A DNA stretch of 64,000 nt from Saccharothrix tamanrassetensis (GCF_014203665.1 NZ_JACHJN010000002.1:744001-808000); one strand, 5' to 3'; positions 53,473 through 64,000 are shown, counted from the first letter of the stretch. Program-made: numbers and translations. Notes: a model not told the origin generated them from the sequence alone.

Positions 53473-53779
53473 TTCCGGCCGGGAACCTGACGGGGCGTTC
53501 GGCCGTTGGCCGGGTATGACCCGCGAGCGGAGGCCGTTCGACGCAGTCGCCTTGCCGACAGGTGTCGGCAGGTGCCTGGGCCGAACGGGTGAGCCGTCGT
53601 CAACGCGTCGTCCCAGTGCGCCCGCCTGGGGCACGGCCGGTGCCGGATTTTCGTCGCTGAGCGTCACGATCGGAAAATCATGGAGTTCCCCCGCCCCGGG
53701 GGCTGTCGCAGCGGCGAATACCGGGCTAACGTGCACCGCTATCAGCGTTCCCGGCACGCGGGGAGGAGGCGAACAGCCC
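53473..53779. other. Gene-free leader region upstream of hpf
   Basis: No gene is seen. The interval holds a GATTTTC/GAAAATC dyad (53646-53652 and 53673-53679) and a CCCCC...GGGGG hairpin near 53688-53703, ahead of the mini-ORF and two further hairpins. It is presumably the promoter and 5' leader of hpf. Confidence 0.6.
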
Positions 53780-53806
53780 ATGACCCTGGCGCCGGTGGAG
53801 CGCTGA
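53780..53806 (+). CDS. Eight-codon upstream mini-ORF of hpf
   Basis: ATG ACC ... CGC TGA encodes MTLAPVER. It stands out because the ATG has a strong ribosome site (GGAGGAGG, about 9 bp upstream) and its stop codon lies in the left arm of a perfect 8-bp hairpin (53801-53808 with 53814-53821). No other start is available near by. It looks like a leader peptide, not a gene product with its own function. Translation is inferred from the ribosome site only. Confidence 0.45.
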   Translation: MTLAPVER

Positions 53807-53845
53807 GGACAACCCTCAGCGACAACTCGCGAAGGCGATCGCGAG
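53801..53845. promoter_or_regulatory. Two tandem hairpins between mini-ORF and hpf
   Basis: Hairpin one pairs CGCTGAGG (53801-53808) with CCTCAGCG (53814-53821) around a 5-nt loop and includes the mini-ORF stop. Hairpin two pairs CTCGCGA (53826-53832) with TCGCGAG (53839-53845) around 6 nt. The hpf ATG follows 56 nt later. A ribosome finishing the mini-ORF would open hairpin one, so translation-dependent control is plausible. Confidence 0.5.
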
Positions 53846-53900
53846 ACCGGTGCCGCAGCGATCCAATGCCATAGCTCGCAACAACGCGAGGAGGTCGTGT

Positions 53901-54599
53901 ATGGACATCGTCGTTAAGGGCCGCAACGTCGAGGTGCCCGATCACTACCGGGTCCACGTCGGCGAGAAGCTGGCCAGGCTCGAGCGATACGACCGCAAGG
54001 TCATCCGCTTCGACGTGGAACTGTTCCACGAGCCGAACCGCAGGCAGTCCAAGAACTGCCAGCGGGTCGAGATCACGGGCAAAGGACGTGGCCCGGTAGT
54101 CCGATCCGAAGCGTGTGCGGGCGACTTCTACGCCGCCCTGGACGCCGCGGTCGCCAAGCTCGAGAACCGGTTGCGCCGCTCGCATGACCGCAGGCGCGTG
54201 CACCACGGGCGACGGGGCCCGACATCGGTCGCCGAGGCGACCAGCGGCCTGGGGGCGACGCTCCCCCCGGCCCGAACCGACCACGACGGACAGGCGCAGG
54301 GCATGTGGCTGGGGCACACCGCGGTGCTCGAAGCCGCGGCCGAGCCCGACCCGGCCCACGAGGGCATGGCGGAAGTGCCCGCGCAGCAACGCTGGGACGA
54401 GGGCATCGAAGACAACCTGCCCGGCCAGATCGTGCGCGAGAAGGAGCACACCGCGAAGCCGATGACCGTGGACCAGGCGCTCTACGAGATGGAACTGGTC
54501 GGTCACGACTTCTACCTGTTCTCGGACGCCGACTGCGGACGTCCCAGCGTCGTCTACCGCCGAAAGGGATTCGACTACGGCGTGATCAGGCTGGCCTGA
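53901..54599 (+). CDS. hpf: Long-form ribosome hibernation promoting factor
   Basis: A 232-residue protein from ATG 53901 behind GAGGAGG. Residues 1-~100 are the ribosome-binding alpha/beta domain (MDIVVKGRNVEVPDHYRVHV, RRQSKNCQRVEITGKGRGPV, FYAALDAAVAKLENRLRR); after a linker, ~175-232 is the dimerisation domain (KPMTVDQALYEMELVGHDFY, RPSVVYRRKGFDYGVIRLA) that joins 70S ribosomes into 100S dimers in stationary phase. The linker is longer than in Firmicutes. A hairpin at 54628-54655 follows. Confidence 0.95.
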   Translation: MDIVVKGRNVEVPDHYRVHVGEKLARLERYDRKVIRFDVELFHEPNRRQSKNCQRVEITGKGRGPVVRSEACAGDFYAALDAAVAKLENRLRRSHDRRRVHHGRRGPTSVAEATSGLGATLPPARTDHDGQAQGMWLGHTAVLEAAAEPDPAHEGMAEVPAQQRWDEGIEDNLPGQIVREKEHTAKPMTVDQALYEMELVGHDFYLFSDADCGRPSVVYRRKGFDYGVIRLA

Positions 54600-55549
54600 G
54601 GGAGCCGGCCCCCGACAACCTTCGCGGCCCCCGGCGCACCTCTGCGCGCCGGGGGGTCGTGACCCCCATCCGCACCGAGCCGCACCGTCCCAGGGAGCGC
54701 CACGGCCGAGCCCCGCGACGCTCCACTGGGCGACTACCGCGCCGCTGCACAACCCCACGCCCTGAACCAGCCTGCGCCGCCACACCGGCCCACGCCCCGA
54801 GCTGTGGCCCTCGCCGCCATACCGAGCCGTGCCGCACCGGTCCGAACCCGGCCGAACCGAGCAGTGCCGCGCCCCGGTCGCATCGGACCGTGTCGCACCG
54901 GGCCGTGCCGGGCCGTGCCACGTCGAGCCGCACCAGGCCGCGCCACATCGGCCCGAATCCGGCCGAAACGAGCAGTACCGCGCCCCGGCCGTGCCGCACC
55001 GGGCCGAGCCGTGCCGCACCGGGGCGGATTGAGGCGCACCGAGCCGAACGTGCCGAGCGGACCGGCCGTGCCGCGTCTGGTCAACGGCGTGCGAGCCCGA
55101 CTGATGACGTCCGGGCCGTTCCAGCGCCCGCCGCACCCGCCTACCCCGCATGTCGCCGCACTACGGGTTCACCCGGATGTCACACCTTCGAGCGGAAGGT
55201 TCGACGCCCCGGAGCCCACGAACGGGCCCACCGCGCACCGCGGCGAAGCCCCGGACCGGACGCGGGTGTCCAGCACGAACAGGGCCGGGGGAGCGACGTC
55301 GCGCCGGCGGACCCGGCCCAACCTGGAGCGCAGCACCACGGGCGGCGACAGGGGGAAACGCAGTGGCCGACGCCACCCCTCCAATACCGGCCGCACGGTG
55401 TTCCGCACCCCTTCCTACCTGTGTCTGTGCACACACCTTCACGACTTGCCTACGATGGCGGGTGGTGTTGGCTCGTCATGGCCGTGGCGAGCCGGTGGAA
55501 GGCGCCTCCCCCGAGGCGCGTCGCGATGAGGTAATGAGGTCGACCAGAG
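54600..55549. other. Repeat-rich gene-free interval before secA1
   Basis: This 950-nt interval has no supported gene. After the hpf terminator it is a field of degenerate CCGTGCCG/CACCGGGCCG-type repeats; a ~40-bp unit at 54843-54880 recurs imperfectly about 110 bp later (54953-54990). Frames of up to 400 codons are open because of the base composition, but their translations are repetitive Arg/Pro/Ala without domains. The promoter of secA1 must lie in its right part. Confidence 0.7.
54628..54655 (+). terminator. Terminator hairpin of hpf
   Basis: A 10-bp all-GC-type stem (54628-54637 with 54646-54655) and 8-nt loop, 29 nt after the hpf stop. Confidence 0.65.
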
Positions 55550-58426
<2,877 letters not shown>

Positions 58427-58452
58427 GTCCTGCGCCGGCGGTTCTTCCGATT

Positions 58453-58496
58453 CGGCGGATGCCGCCGGACCCACCGGGGTCCGGCGGCATCCGCCG
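58453..58496 (+). terminator. Strong rho-independent terminator of secA1
   Basis: A 20-bp perfect stem (58453-58472 with 58477-58496) and a tetraloop, 27 nt after the secA1 stop, followed by TTTCC. It also faces the minus-strand gene ending at 58522, so it may serve both. Confidence 0.88.
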
Positions 58497-58521
58497 TTTC
58501 CGGGGGAGTGCCGGCGAAGCG

Positions 58522-58869
58522 CTACGGCAGCAGGTGGAATTCCGTGCACCGCCAGCAGTCGCCGCGCCACTCGATCCGGGCGGCCAGCGCGCGGACCCTT
58601 CCCCGCCGGGTCACCACCACCCCGGCCAGTTCGGTGACCTCCCCCGATATCCGGCACAGCCGGACGCCGTCCAGCCGGACCCCCTGGCCGGACGACCGCG
58701 CACGGCCCACCTCGGCCGCCGCCGGCGCGGTGAGCACCCCGGTCAGCTGCGCGAGCGGCCGGCGACCGTCCACCGCCTCCACCACGGCCGCCACCAGCCG
58801 GCGCACCGTGGTGGTCTGGCGGTCGGCGCACGGCCTGCGGGCGCGCAGCTTCCGGGTCGGGGATGACAT
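58522..58869 (-). CDS. Rv3235-family protein (DUF6459)
   Basis: A 115-residue basic protein from the ATG complementary to 58867-58869. It matches the actinobacterial family typified by mycobacterial Rv3235: VRRLVAAVVEAVDGRRPLAQ, LTGVLTAPAAAEV, RVRALAARIEWRGDCWRCTE and the terminal FHLLP. These proteins occur next to secA1 across the group and have no known function; the C-x2-C near the end (DCWRCTE) could bind a metal. The first 20 residues are Arg/Lys-rich. Upstream start is not certain since no clear ribosome site is seen. Confidence 0.82.
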   Translation of the reverse strand: MSSPTRKLRARRPCADRQTTTVRRLVAAVVEAVDGRRPLAQLTGVLTAPAAAEVGRARSSGQGVRLDGVRLCRISGEVTELAGVVVTRRGRVRALAARIEWRGDCWRCTEFHLLP

Positions 58870-58926
58870 GCTGAACGGAGCGGACCCGCCACGGCGGCGT
58901 ACCGGGATCACCTGCTGGAGGTAGGT

Positions 58927-59373
58927 GTGCGCGGGCTGGTGTTGGACTTCGGTGGGGTGCTCACGGACTTCGGCGACGACCCCGGTGACGACTTCGGCGG
59001 CGACTTCGGCGGCGACCCCGGTGCGACCCTGCCGCCGCTGGCCGAGGTGGCGGGGTCGCTGCGGCGGCGTGGCGTGCGCACGGCGATCCTGTCCAACGCG
59101 GACGGGCTGTGGGCCCCGCCGGTCGAGTGGCAGGACCTGTTCGACGTCGTGGTGACCTCCGGGGAGGTGGGGTTCGCCAAGCCGGACCGGCGCAGCTACC
59201 TGCTGGCCGCCGAACGGCTCGGTCTCGCGCCGCAGGACTGCGTGTTCGTCGACGACCTCGCGGTCAACGTCCGGGGCGCGGCGGCGGCCGGCATGGTGGG
59301 CGTGCACCACCGGTCGGTGCGGTCCACCCTCGCGGAACTGGAAATCCTGCTGGCGGTACCCCTCCTGGGCTGA
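58927..59373 (+). CDS. Capless HAD-family hydrolase with a repeat insertion
   Basis: A 148-residue haloacid-dehalogenase-like protein from GTG 58927. Motif I is VLDFGGVLTD (the nucleophile Asp and the second position Gly rather than Asp), motif II is TAILSNADG, motif III is Lys in GEVGFAKPDRRSY, motif IV is CVFVDDLAVNVRGAAAAGM. Between motif I and II a repeat of GACTTCGGCGGC-type units codes for DFGDDPGDDFGGDFGGDPG where the family has variable sequence. The usual cap domain is absent, so the active site would be open. Substrate unknown. Divergent from the Rv3235-family gene. Confidence 0.85.
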   Translation: MRGLVLDFGGVLTDFGDDPGDDFGGDFGGDPGATLPPLAEVAGSLRRRGVRTAILSNADGLWAPPVEWQDLFDVVVTSGEVGFAKPDRRSYLLAAERLGLAPQDCVFVDDLAVNVRGAAAAGMVGVHHRSVRSTLAELEILLAVPLLG

Positions 59374-59625
59374 GCGCGGCCCAGCGGTGACGTTCCGCTG
59401 CGGTATTCCACCCTGGCGGTGAATTGTCGGTAATCCGCGCGCCGACGTACGTTCGGCACGGTCACGCCCGCCACGAGTCGTCGGCAGCGCGATGCCGGGG
59501 CGGGTCGACCGGGACGGCGCACGCCGACGGCCATCGCGTCGGTGGTTCGTGACGCCGGATCGGCCCGTCGTGAAGCGGCGCGGGTGTCGGAGTGGCCCTC
59601 CGGCGCCCGCGCCGTATTTCGCCGC

Positions 59626-60375
59626 TCACCGCCCGGCGCGCCGCCGGACGACCTCGAAGCACAGCACGGCCGCCGCACTGGCCACGTTCAGCGACTCGAC
59701 GCCCGCCGCCATCGGGATCGACAGCCACCCGGTCACGTGCGACCGCACGTCGTCGGAGATCCCGGCGGTCTCGCTGCCCAGCACGTACGCGGCCCGCTCG
59801 GGCAGGTCCGCGGTGTAGAGGGAGTCGCGCGCGTTCGCGTCCAGCGCGTAGATCGGGTACCCGGCGGCGCTCAGCTCGGCCGCCGCCTCACCGGCCGTGG
59901 CGCACTTCAGCACCGGCGCCCGGAACGCCACCCCGGCCGACGCCTTGACCACCAGCGGGTCGATCGAGGCGACGCCCCGACGGGGCACGACGATGCCGTC
60001 CATGCCGGCGGCGGTCGCGGTGCGCAGGATCATGCCGACGTTCGCGGGCGTCGTGATGCCGTCCAGCAGCAGGATCCCGCGTGGCCGCTGCTCCAGCGCG
60101 TGTGCCAGCGGAAGCATCCGGGGTGCCACCACGTCCGCGAGAACGCCCTGGTCGTGCCGCCCGTTGCCGGCCAGCACCTTCACCCGCTGGGCCGTGGCCC
60201 GCTGCACCTTCACCCCCCGGCGGCCGGCGGCGTCCAGGATCTCCTTCGCCGCCGGACCACGAGCCCCTTCGGCCAGCAGCACCTTGTCCACCTCCAGCCG
60301 AGGGTCGTCCAGGGCTTCCAGCACGGGCTTGCGGCCGTAGACGGTGACGAAGCGGTCTTTGGGCGAGATCTCCAC
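59626..60375 (-). CDS. TrmH/SpoU-family RNA 2'-O-methyltransferase
   Basis: A 249-residue SPOUT enzyme from a GTG complementary to 60373-60375. The N-terminal substrate-binding domain (FVTVYGRKPVLEALDDPRLE) precedes the trefoil-knot catalytic domain: LLLDGITTPANVGMILRTA (motif 1 with the conserved Asn and Arg), AAYVLGSETAGISDDVRSH (motif 2) and SIPMAAGVESLNVASAAAVL (motif 3). It methylates ribose 2'-OH in rRNA or tRNA using S-adenosylmethionine; exact target unknown. The product SAH is recycled by AhcY, encoded 13 kb away. Confidence 0.92.
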   Translation of the reverse strand: MEISPKDRFVTVYGRKPVLEALDDPRLEVDKVLLAEGARGPAAKEILDAAGRRGVKVQRATAQRVKVLAGNGRHDQGVLADVVAPRMLPLAHALEQRPRGILLLDGITTPANVGMILRTATAAGMDGIVVPRRGVASIDPLVVKASAGVAFRAPVLKCATAGEAAAELSAAGYPIYALDANARDSLYTADLPERAAYVLGSETAGISDDVRSHVTGWLSIPMAAGVESLNVASAAAVLCFEVVRRRAGR

Positions 60376-60497
60376 CGCGTCATCTTGCCGCGCCCCCCGC
60401 GTGGCGGCGTGGCCGCCCGGCAGTCGCGGCCACGCGGAACAGCGTCCTCCATCCAATGGGGGCTTGTTTCCGCGCTGTCAATGATGATGATCGTCAC

Positions 60498-61154
60498 ATG
60501 ACCCCGCGCGACGAGGCGCACTGTCTGCTGGCCAGCGGCCGGGAGGCGGACGTCTACCTGCGGCCGGACGGCCTGCTGCTCAAACGCAGCCGCACCGGTC
60601 GCGACGCCGAGCCCGAGGCCCGCCTGATGCGCTACCTCGGCGCGCGCGGCATACCGGTGCCCAGGGTGCACGACGCCTCGGCGGCGGACCTGGTCATGGA
60701 GTACGTCCCCGGCCCGCGCATGTCGCAGGAGCTGGACGCCAAGCCGTGGCGCGCGGGCGCTCTCGGCCGGGAGCTCGCCGACCTGCACCGCAGGCTGGAC
60801 GAGGTCCAGGCGCCCGACTTCCTGCCCGGCGAGGGCCGCCTGCTGCACCTGGACCTGCACCCCGGCAACGTCGTCCTCGGCCCGGCCGGACCGGTGGTGG
60901 TCGACTGGGCCTGCGCGCAGAAGGGCGACCGCAGGGTGGACGTCGCGCTGAGCTGGCTGGCGATCGCGGTGGCCCCGCTGCGGCCGTTCAAGCGGCTCGC
61001 CCGGTCACGGCTGACGCGCGGCTTCCTGTCCGGCGTGGACCGCGAGGTGCGCAGGGCGATGCCGGCCGCCGCGGAGATCCGGCTGGCCCGGCACACCCGC
61101 GACCCGATCGAGGTCAGCGCCGTGCACCGGCTCGTGGCGAGCTGCAGCGGCTAG
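60498..61154 (+). CDS. Aminoglycoside-phosphotransferase/kinase-fold protein
   Basis: A 218-residue protein from ATG 60498. The kinase catalytic loop is LLHLDLHPGNVVLGPAGPVV (H-x-D-x-H-P-x-N), followed by VVDWACAQKGDRRVDVALSW, which supplies the metal-binding Asp of the DxD-type motif. The N-terminal lobe has a glycine-poor VYLRPDGLLLKRSRTGRDAE strand with a candidate ATP-contact lysine, and LVMEYVPGPRM at the hinge. It could phosphorylate a small molecule or be a Rio-like kinase; substrate unknown. Ten bp separate it from the next gene, so they are probably co-transcribed. Confidence 0.82.
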   Translation: MTPRDEAHCLLASGREADVYLRPDGLLLKRSRTGRDAEPEARLMRYLGARGIPVPRVHDASAADLVMEYVPGPRMSQELDAKPWRAGALGRELADLHRRLDEVQAPDFLPGEGRLLHLDLHPGNVVLGPAGPVVVDWACAQKGDRRVDVALSWLAIAVAPLRPFKRLARSRLTRGFLSGVDREVRRAMPAAAEIRLARHTRDPIEVSAVHRLVASCSG

Positions 61155-61164
61155 CCTGGACCGC

Positions 61165-62550
61165 ATGCCCGACCGCCTGTCCGTGCTGGACGCCTCGTTC
61201 CTGTACCTGGAGGACTCCACGACGCCGATGCACGTCGGTGGGGTGGCGGTGTTCCGCAGGCCGAAGGCGGGTTTCGACTACGACGGGCTGGTCGACCTGA
61301 TCGAGCAGCGGCTGGCGCTGGTGCCGCGCTACCGGCAGAAGGTCGTGCACGTGCCCGGCCGGCTGGCCCGCCCGGTGTGGGTGGACGACCCGGACTTCGA
61401 CGTGACCTACCACGTGCGCCGGTCCGCGCTGCCCAAGCCGGGCACCGACCAGCAGCTGCACGACCTGGTGGCCCGGCTGATGTCCCGCCCGCTCGACCAC
61501 ACCCGCCCGCTGTGGGAGGTCTACCTGGTGGAGGGCCTGGGCCGGAACCGGTCGGCGGTGATCACCAAGACCCACCAGGCGATGGTGGACGGCATCGGCG
61601 CGCCGGAGATCGGCCAGGTCATGCTGGACGTGTCGGCGACGCCGCGGGGACCGGTGGAGGCGCTGTGGATGCCGCAGCCCGAGCCGAGCGGCCTGCAGCT
61701 GGTCGCGGACGCGGTCGCCGAGGTCGTGCAGCGGCCCGGTGAGCTGGTGGAGAACGTCCGGTCGGCCGCGATGGACACGGTCGCCACGGTGCGCAAGGTC
61801 GCGGGTGCGCTGGGCGGGCTCGCGTCGGCGGTCCGCACGGCCGCCACCCCCGCGCCGGGCAGCCCCCTGAACGTCCGCATCTCGCCGCAGCGCCGGTTCG
61901 CGGTGGCCCGGACCCGCCTGGACGACTTCCGCGCCATCCGCCGGACCCACGGCGGCACAGTCAACGACGGCGTGCTGGCCGTGCTGGCCGGTGCGCTGCG
62001 CAACTGGCTGCTGTCGCGGGGCGAGATCGTCACCGCGCAGACCACCATGCGCGCGATGGCCCCGATGTCCGTCCGGGACGGCGACGCGAACGGCAGCCAG
62101 GTGGTGGCGTACCTGGTGGACCTGCCGGTCGGCGAACCCAACCCGGCCGTGCGGCTGCACCACGTCAGCCACGCGATGCGCGCCCACCAGGAGTCCGGCC
62201 AGCAGGTGGCGGCGCAGACCCTGGTGAAGTTCTCCGGCTTCGCGCCGCCGACCCTGCACGCGTTGGGCGCGCGGGCGGCCAGCTCGTTCTCCCGGCGGCT
62301 GTTCAACGTGGTGGTGACCAACGTGCCCGGTCCCCAGGTGCCGCTGTACGCGGCGGGGGCGAAGATGATCGAGATGTTCCCGGTTGTGCCCCTGGCCAAG
62401 AGCCAGGCTCTGGCGATCGGCGTCACCTCGTACGACGGTGGTGTGTACTTCGGCCTGAACGCCGACCGGGACGCGATGTCCGATGTGGACGTCCTCGCGG
62501 CGATGGTCGAGGAGTCGGTGGAGGAACTGATGGGAACGGTGTCTCAATGA
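61165..62550 (+). CDS. WS/DGAT acyltransferase
   Basis: A 461-residue wax-ester synthase/diacylglycerol acyltransferase. The N-terminal half is MHVGGVAVFRRPKAGFDYDG, PRYRQKVVHVPGRLARPVWV and HVRRSALPKPGTDQQLHDLV; the catalytic motif is KTHQAMVDGIG, i.e. T-H-x3-D-G with threonine in place of the first histidine of HHxxxDG. The C-terminal half has NVVVTNVPGPQVPLYAAGAK and ITSYDGGVYFG-like sequence. It esterifies acyl-CoA to diacylglycerol for storage lipid. The second His, the likely base, is kept. Equivalent to the tgs3 area (Rv3233c-Rv3234c). Confidence 0.92.
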   Translation: MPDRLSVLDASFLYLEDSTTPMHVGGVAVFRRPKAGFDYDGLVDLIEQRLALVPRYRQKVVHVPGRLARPVWVDDPDFDVTYHVRRSALPKPGTDQQLHDLVARLMSRPLDHTRPLWEVYLVEGLGRNRSAVITKTHQAMVDGIGAPEIGQVMLDVSATPRGPVEALWMPQPEPSGLQLVADAVAEVVQRPGELVENVRSAAMDTVATVRKVAGALGGLASAVRTAATPAPGSPLNVRISPQRRFAVARTRLDDFRAIRRTHGGTVNDGVLAVLAGALRNWLLSRGEIVTAQTTMRAMAPMSVRDGDANGSQVVAYLVDLPVGEPNPAVRLHHVSHAMRAHQESGQQVAAQTLVKFSGFAPPTLHALGARAASSFSRRLFNVVVTNVPGPQVPLYAAGAKMIEMFPVVPLAKSQALAIGVTSYDGGVYFGLNADRDAMSDVDVLAAMVEESVEELMGTVSQ

Positions 62551-63038
62551 GGGTGTACCTGCCGGCGACCGTCGCGATGCTGCGCGACATGCTGGAGCGC
62601 GGCGAGTTCACCCCGGTCGGTGGCACCGGCTTCGCGCTGACTCCCGCGCTGCGCGAGTCCTACGCGACCGGCGACACGGAGGAGCTGGAGTACTCGGCGA
62701 TGCTCGACGCGGCGCGTGCGTCGCTGCGGCTGCTGGCGGCGGAGGACAAGGCGGTGCCGCGCCGGGCGGTCGTGTCGGTGGACGTGGCGGACGTGAAGCT
62801 CCGCCCGGACCTGGACTTCTCGGTGGTCAAGATCGTCGGGGCGGTGCCGCTGAAGGACATCGCGGCGATCCACCTGGACACCGCCGAGGCCGAGGACGCG
62901 GTCCGGGACGCCGCGGAGGTGATCGACGCGGCCGACCTGGGCGACCCCGACGCCGAGTTCGCGCTCGGCGAGGCCGAGGACCACGAGCTGGCCTGGTACG
63001 CCGTCCAGGAACTCCCCTTCGCCTTGGACCTGATGTAA
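62547..63038 (+). CDS. DUF6912 family protein
   Basis: A 163-residue protein whose ATG overlaps the WS/DGAT stop (ATGA). It begins MRVYLPATVAMLRDMLERGE and ends HELAWYAVQELPFALDLM; the middle is alanine/glutamate-rich with the conserved RRAVVSVDVADVKLRPDLDF strand region. The family is restricted to actinobacteria and has no known function; no catalytic motif or membrane segment is visible. Strict coupling with the acyltransferase suggests a role in lipid storage or regulation. Confidence 0.85.
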   Translation: MRVYLPATVAMLRDMLERGEFTPVGGTGFALTPALRESYATGDTEELEYSAMLDAARASLRLLAAEDKAVPRRAVVSVDVADVKLRPDLDFSVVKIVGAVPLKDIAAIHLDTAEAEDAVRDAAEVIDAADLGDPDAEFALGEAEDHELAWYAVQELPFALDLM

Positions 63039-63048
63039 CCCCCACTCC

Positions 63049-63417
63049 TCACATGCCGGGGGCGGGCTCCCAGAGCTCGACCCGGTTGCCCTCCGGGTCG
63101 ACCACCCAGCCGAACCGGCCGAACTCCGAGTCCTCGGTCTGCGGCAGCACCTCGACGCCCCGCTCGCGCAGCCGGCCCAGCAGCGCGGCCAGGTCGTCGA
63201 CGCGCAGGTTGAGCATGGCGCGCTGCCCCGGCTCGCCGAAGTAGTCGGTGTCCTGCGCGAACAGCGCGAACGTGGTCGTCTCCGCCGCCTCCCAGTGGAA
63301 CGTCACCGCGCCGTGGTCGTTCATCGGCACGCCGAGGTGCTCGCGGTACCACCCGGCCAACCGCACGGGGTTGCGGGCGCGCAGGAACACCCCGCCGATG
63401 CCGGTCACTTTCGCCAC
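63049..63417 (-). CDS. VOC-family (glyoxalase-like) protein
   Basis: A 122-residue vicinal-oxygen-chelate protein from a GTG complementary to 63415-63417. GVFLRARNPVRLAGWYREHL opens the first beta-alpha-beta3 module, and RFGWVVDPEGNRVELWEP closes the second, with the Glu metal ligand in NRVELWEP. The aromatic residues and FHWEAAETTTFALFAQDTDY suit a small-molecule-binding or resistance-type member. It converges on the DUF6912 gene and diverges from pruA (37 bp gap). Confidence 0.9.
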   Translation of the reverse strand: MAKVTGIGGVFLRARNPVRLAGWYREHLGVPMNDHGAVTFHWEAAETTTFALFAQDTDYFGEPGQRAMLNLRVDDLAALLGRLRERGVEVLPQTEDSEFGRFGWVVDPEGNRVELWEPAPGM

Positions 63418-63454
63418 GGCTGCGCACCGTACTACCGCGTGCCACGATGGCGGC

Positions 63455-64000
63455 ATGGACGCCGTCACCTCGGTACCCGAACCGGTCAACGAAACCGTCC
63501 GCGAGTACGCACCGGGCAGCCCCGAACGGGAGTCCCTGCGACGCCGGGTCGCCGAGCTGGAGGGCACCGCCCACGAGCTGACGATGACCGTCGACGGCCG
63601 GCAGCGGATGGCCGGCGGCGACCGGGTCGACGTCGTGCAGCCGCACGACCACCGGCACGTCCTCGGCGTCACGGCGCAGGCCACGAACGAGGACGTGGCC
63701 GACGCCGTGCGGGCCGCCAAGCGGGCCGCACCGGGCTGGCAGGAGCTGCCGTTCGACGAGCGCGCCGCCGTCCTGCTCAAGGCCGCCGACCTGCTCGCCG
63801 GCCCGTGGCGGGACACCCTGAACGCGGCCACGATCCTCGGCCAGTCCAAGTCGGTCCAGCAGGCCGAGATCGACTCGGCGTGCGAGCTGATCGACTTCCT
63901 GCGCTTCAACGCGCACTTCGGTCGCCGCCTGCTGGCCGAGCAGCCCGCGTCGAGCGCAGGCATGTGGAACCGGTTCGACCACCGCGCGCTGGACGGCTTC
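63455..64000 (+). CDS. pruA: 1-pyrroline-5-carboxylate dehydrogenase, N-terminal part
   Basis: From ATG 63455 the frame is open to the window edge (182 codons seen). The translation has the N-terminal region of the L-glutamate gamma-semialdehyde dehydrogenase class: MDAVTSVPEPVNETVREYAP, then GTAHELTMTVDGRQRMAGGD, QPHDHRHVLGVTAQATNED and AAKRAAPGWQELPFDERAAV, with AATILGQSKSVQQAEIDSAC, the helix beyond the first NAD-binding strand. It oxidises glutamate semialdehyde to glutamate with NAD in proline breakdown. The catalytic cysteine lies beyond the window. Confidence 0.92.
   Translation, partial: MDAVTSVPEPVNETVREYAPGSPERESLRRRVAELEGTAHELTMTVDGRQRMAGGDRVDVVQPHDHRHVLGVTAQATNEDVADAVRAAKRAAPGWQELPFDERAAVLLKAADLLAGPWRDTLNAATILGQSKSVQQAEIDSACELIDFLRFNAHFGRRLLAEQPASSAGMWNRFDHRALDGF

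Noticed and set aside
54305..55534. Long Arg/Pro/Ala frames before secA1
   Set aside because: They come from the degenerate repeat field; no ribosome site, no domain, several frames open at once.

Overview
The window is very GC-rich, has GTG and occasional TTG starts, and is packed with actinobacterial genes: mtrA-mtrB-lpqB, WhiB, two F420 genes, SecA1 without a zinc tail, and a WS/DGAT acyltransferase. Gene order broadly follows the mycobacterial block from secA1 (Rv3240c) to fadE25 (Rv3274c), read in the opposite direction. Family content (many WbbL-type glycosyltransferases, an Imm1 orphan, a trypsin-NTPase island, long intergenic palindromes) suggests a filamentous member of the Pseudonocardiaceae such as Saccharothrix, Actinosynnema or Lentzea; that assignment is inference.

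Layout. 1-3.0 kb: tail of an acyl-CoA dehydrogenase, a decayed integrase, an SRPBCC/ArsR pair with a clear operator, DoxX, an inverted-repeat relic and a TIGR03089 protein. 3.0-24.1 kb: cell-envelope glycopolymer region with two LCP ligases, rfbB-rfbD (dTDP-rhamnose), six glycosyltransferases including wbbL and a GT2-GT4 fusion, and an NDP-mannose/sugar pyrophosphorylase. Three foreign-looking items sit inside it: an orphan Imm1 immunity protein, a three-domain trypsin/NTPase/beta-propeller protein with its trypco1 partner (13.2-17.5 kb), and a DUF4396 membrane protein behind a CsoR-like copper operator. 24.2-29.0 kb: small unknown protein, a 146-bp palindrome, then Nudix, fbiB and fbiA in one minus-strand operon, and a site-2 protease. 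29.1-39.2 kb: WhiB, a giant membrane glycosyltransferase, the mannose supply operon (phosphomannomutase, Trm112-like, SIS protein, manA) and a cation exporter. 39.5-46.4 kb: amino-acid permease, GlmL, a membrane hydrolase and ahcY. 46.7-58.4 kb: XRE regulator, tmk, mtrA-mtrB-lpqB-comF, hpf with an elaborate leader, a repeat-rich gap and secA1 closed by a strong terminator. 58.5-64 kb: Rv3235-like protein, HAD, SpoU methyltransferase, a kinase-like protein, WS/DGAT, DUF6912, VOC protein and the start of pruA.

How it fits together: mannose and rhamnose precursors (manA, manB, manC-like, rfbB, rfbD) feed glycosyltransferases (WbbL and others) whose products are attached to peptidoglycan by LCP enzymes, while MtrAB-LpqB controls envelope growth and division and SecA1 exports proteins.

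The best candidate for a little-studied system is the trypsin-nSTAND-propeller plus trypco1 pair, which interrupts the otherwise conserved glycosyltransferase region. Other points worth a look are the copper-type operator in front of DUF4396, the long palindromes placed between convergent genes, and the mini-ORF/hairpin leader of hpf.
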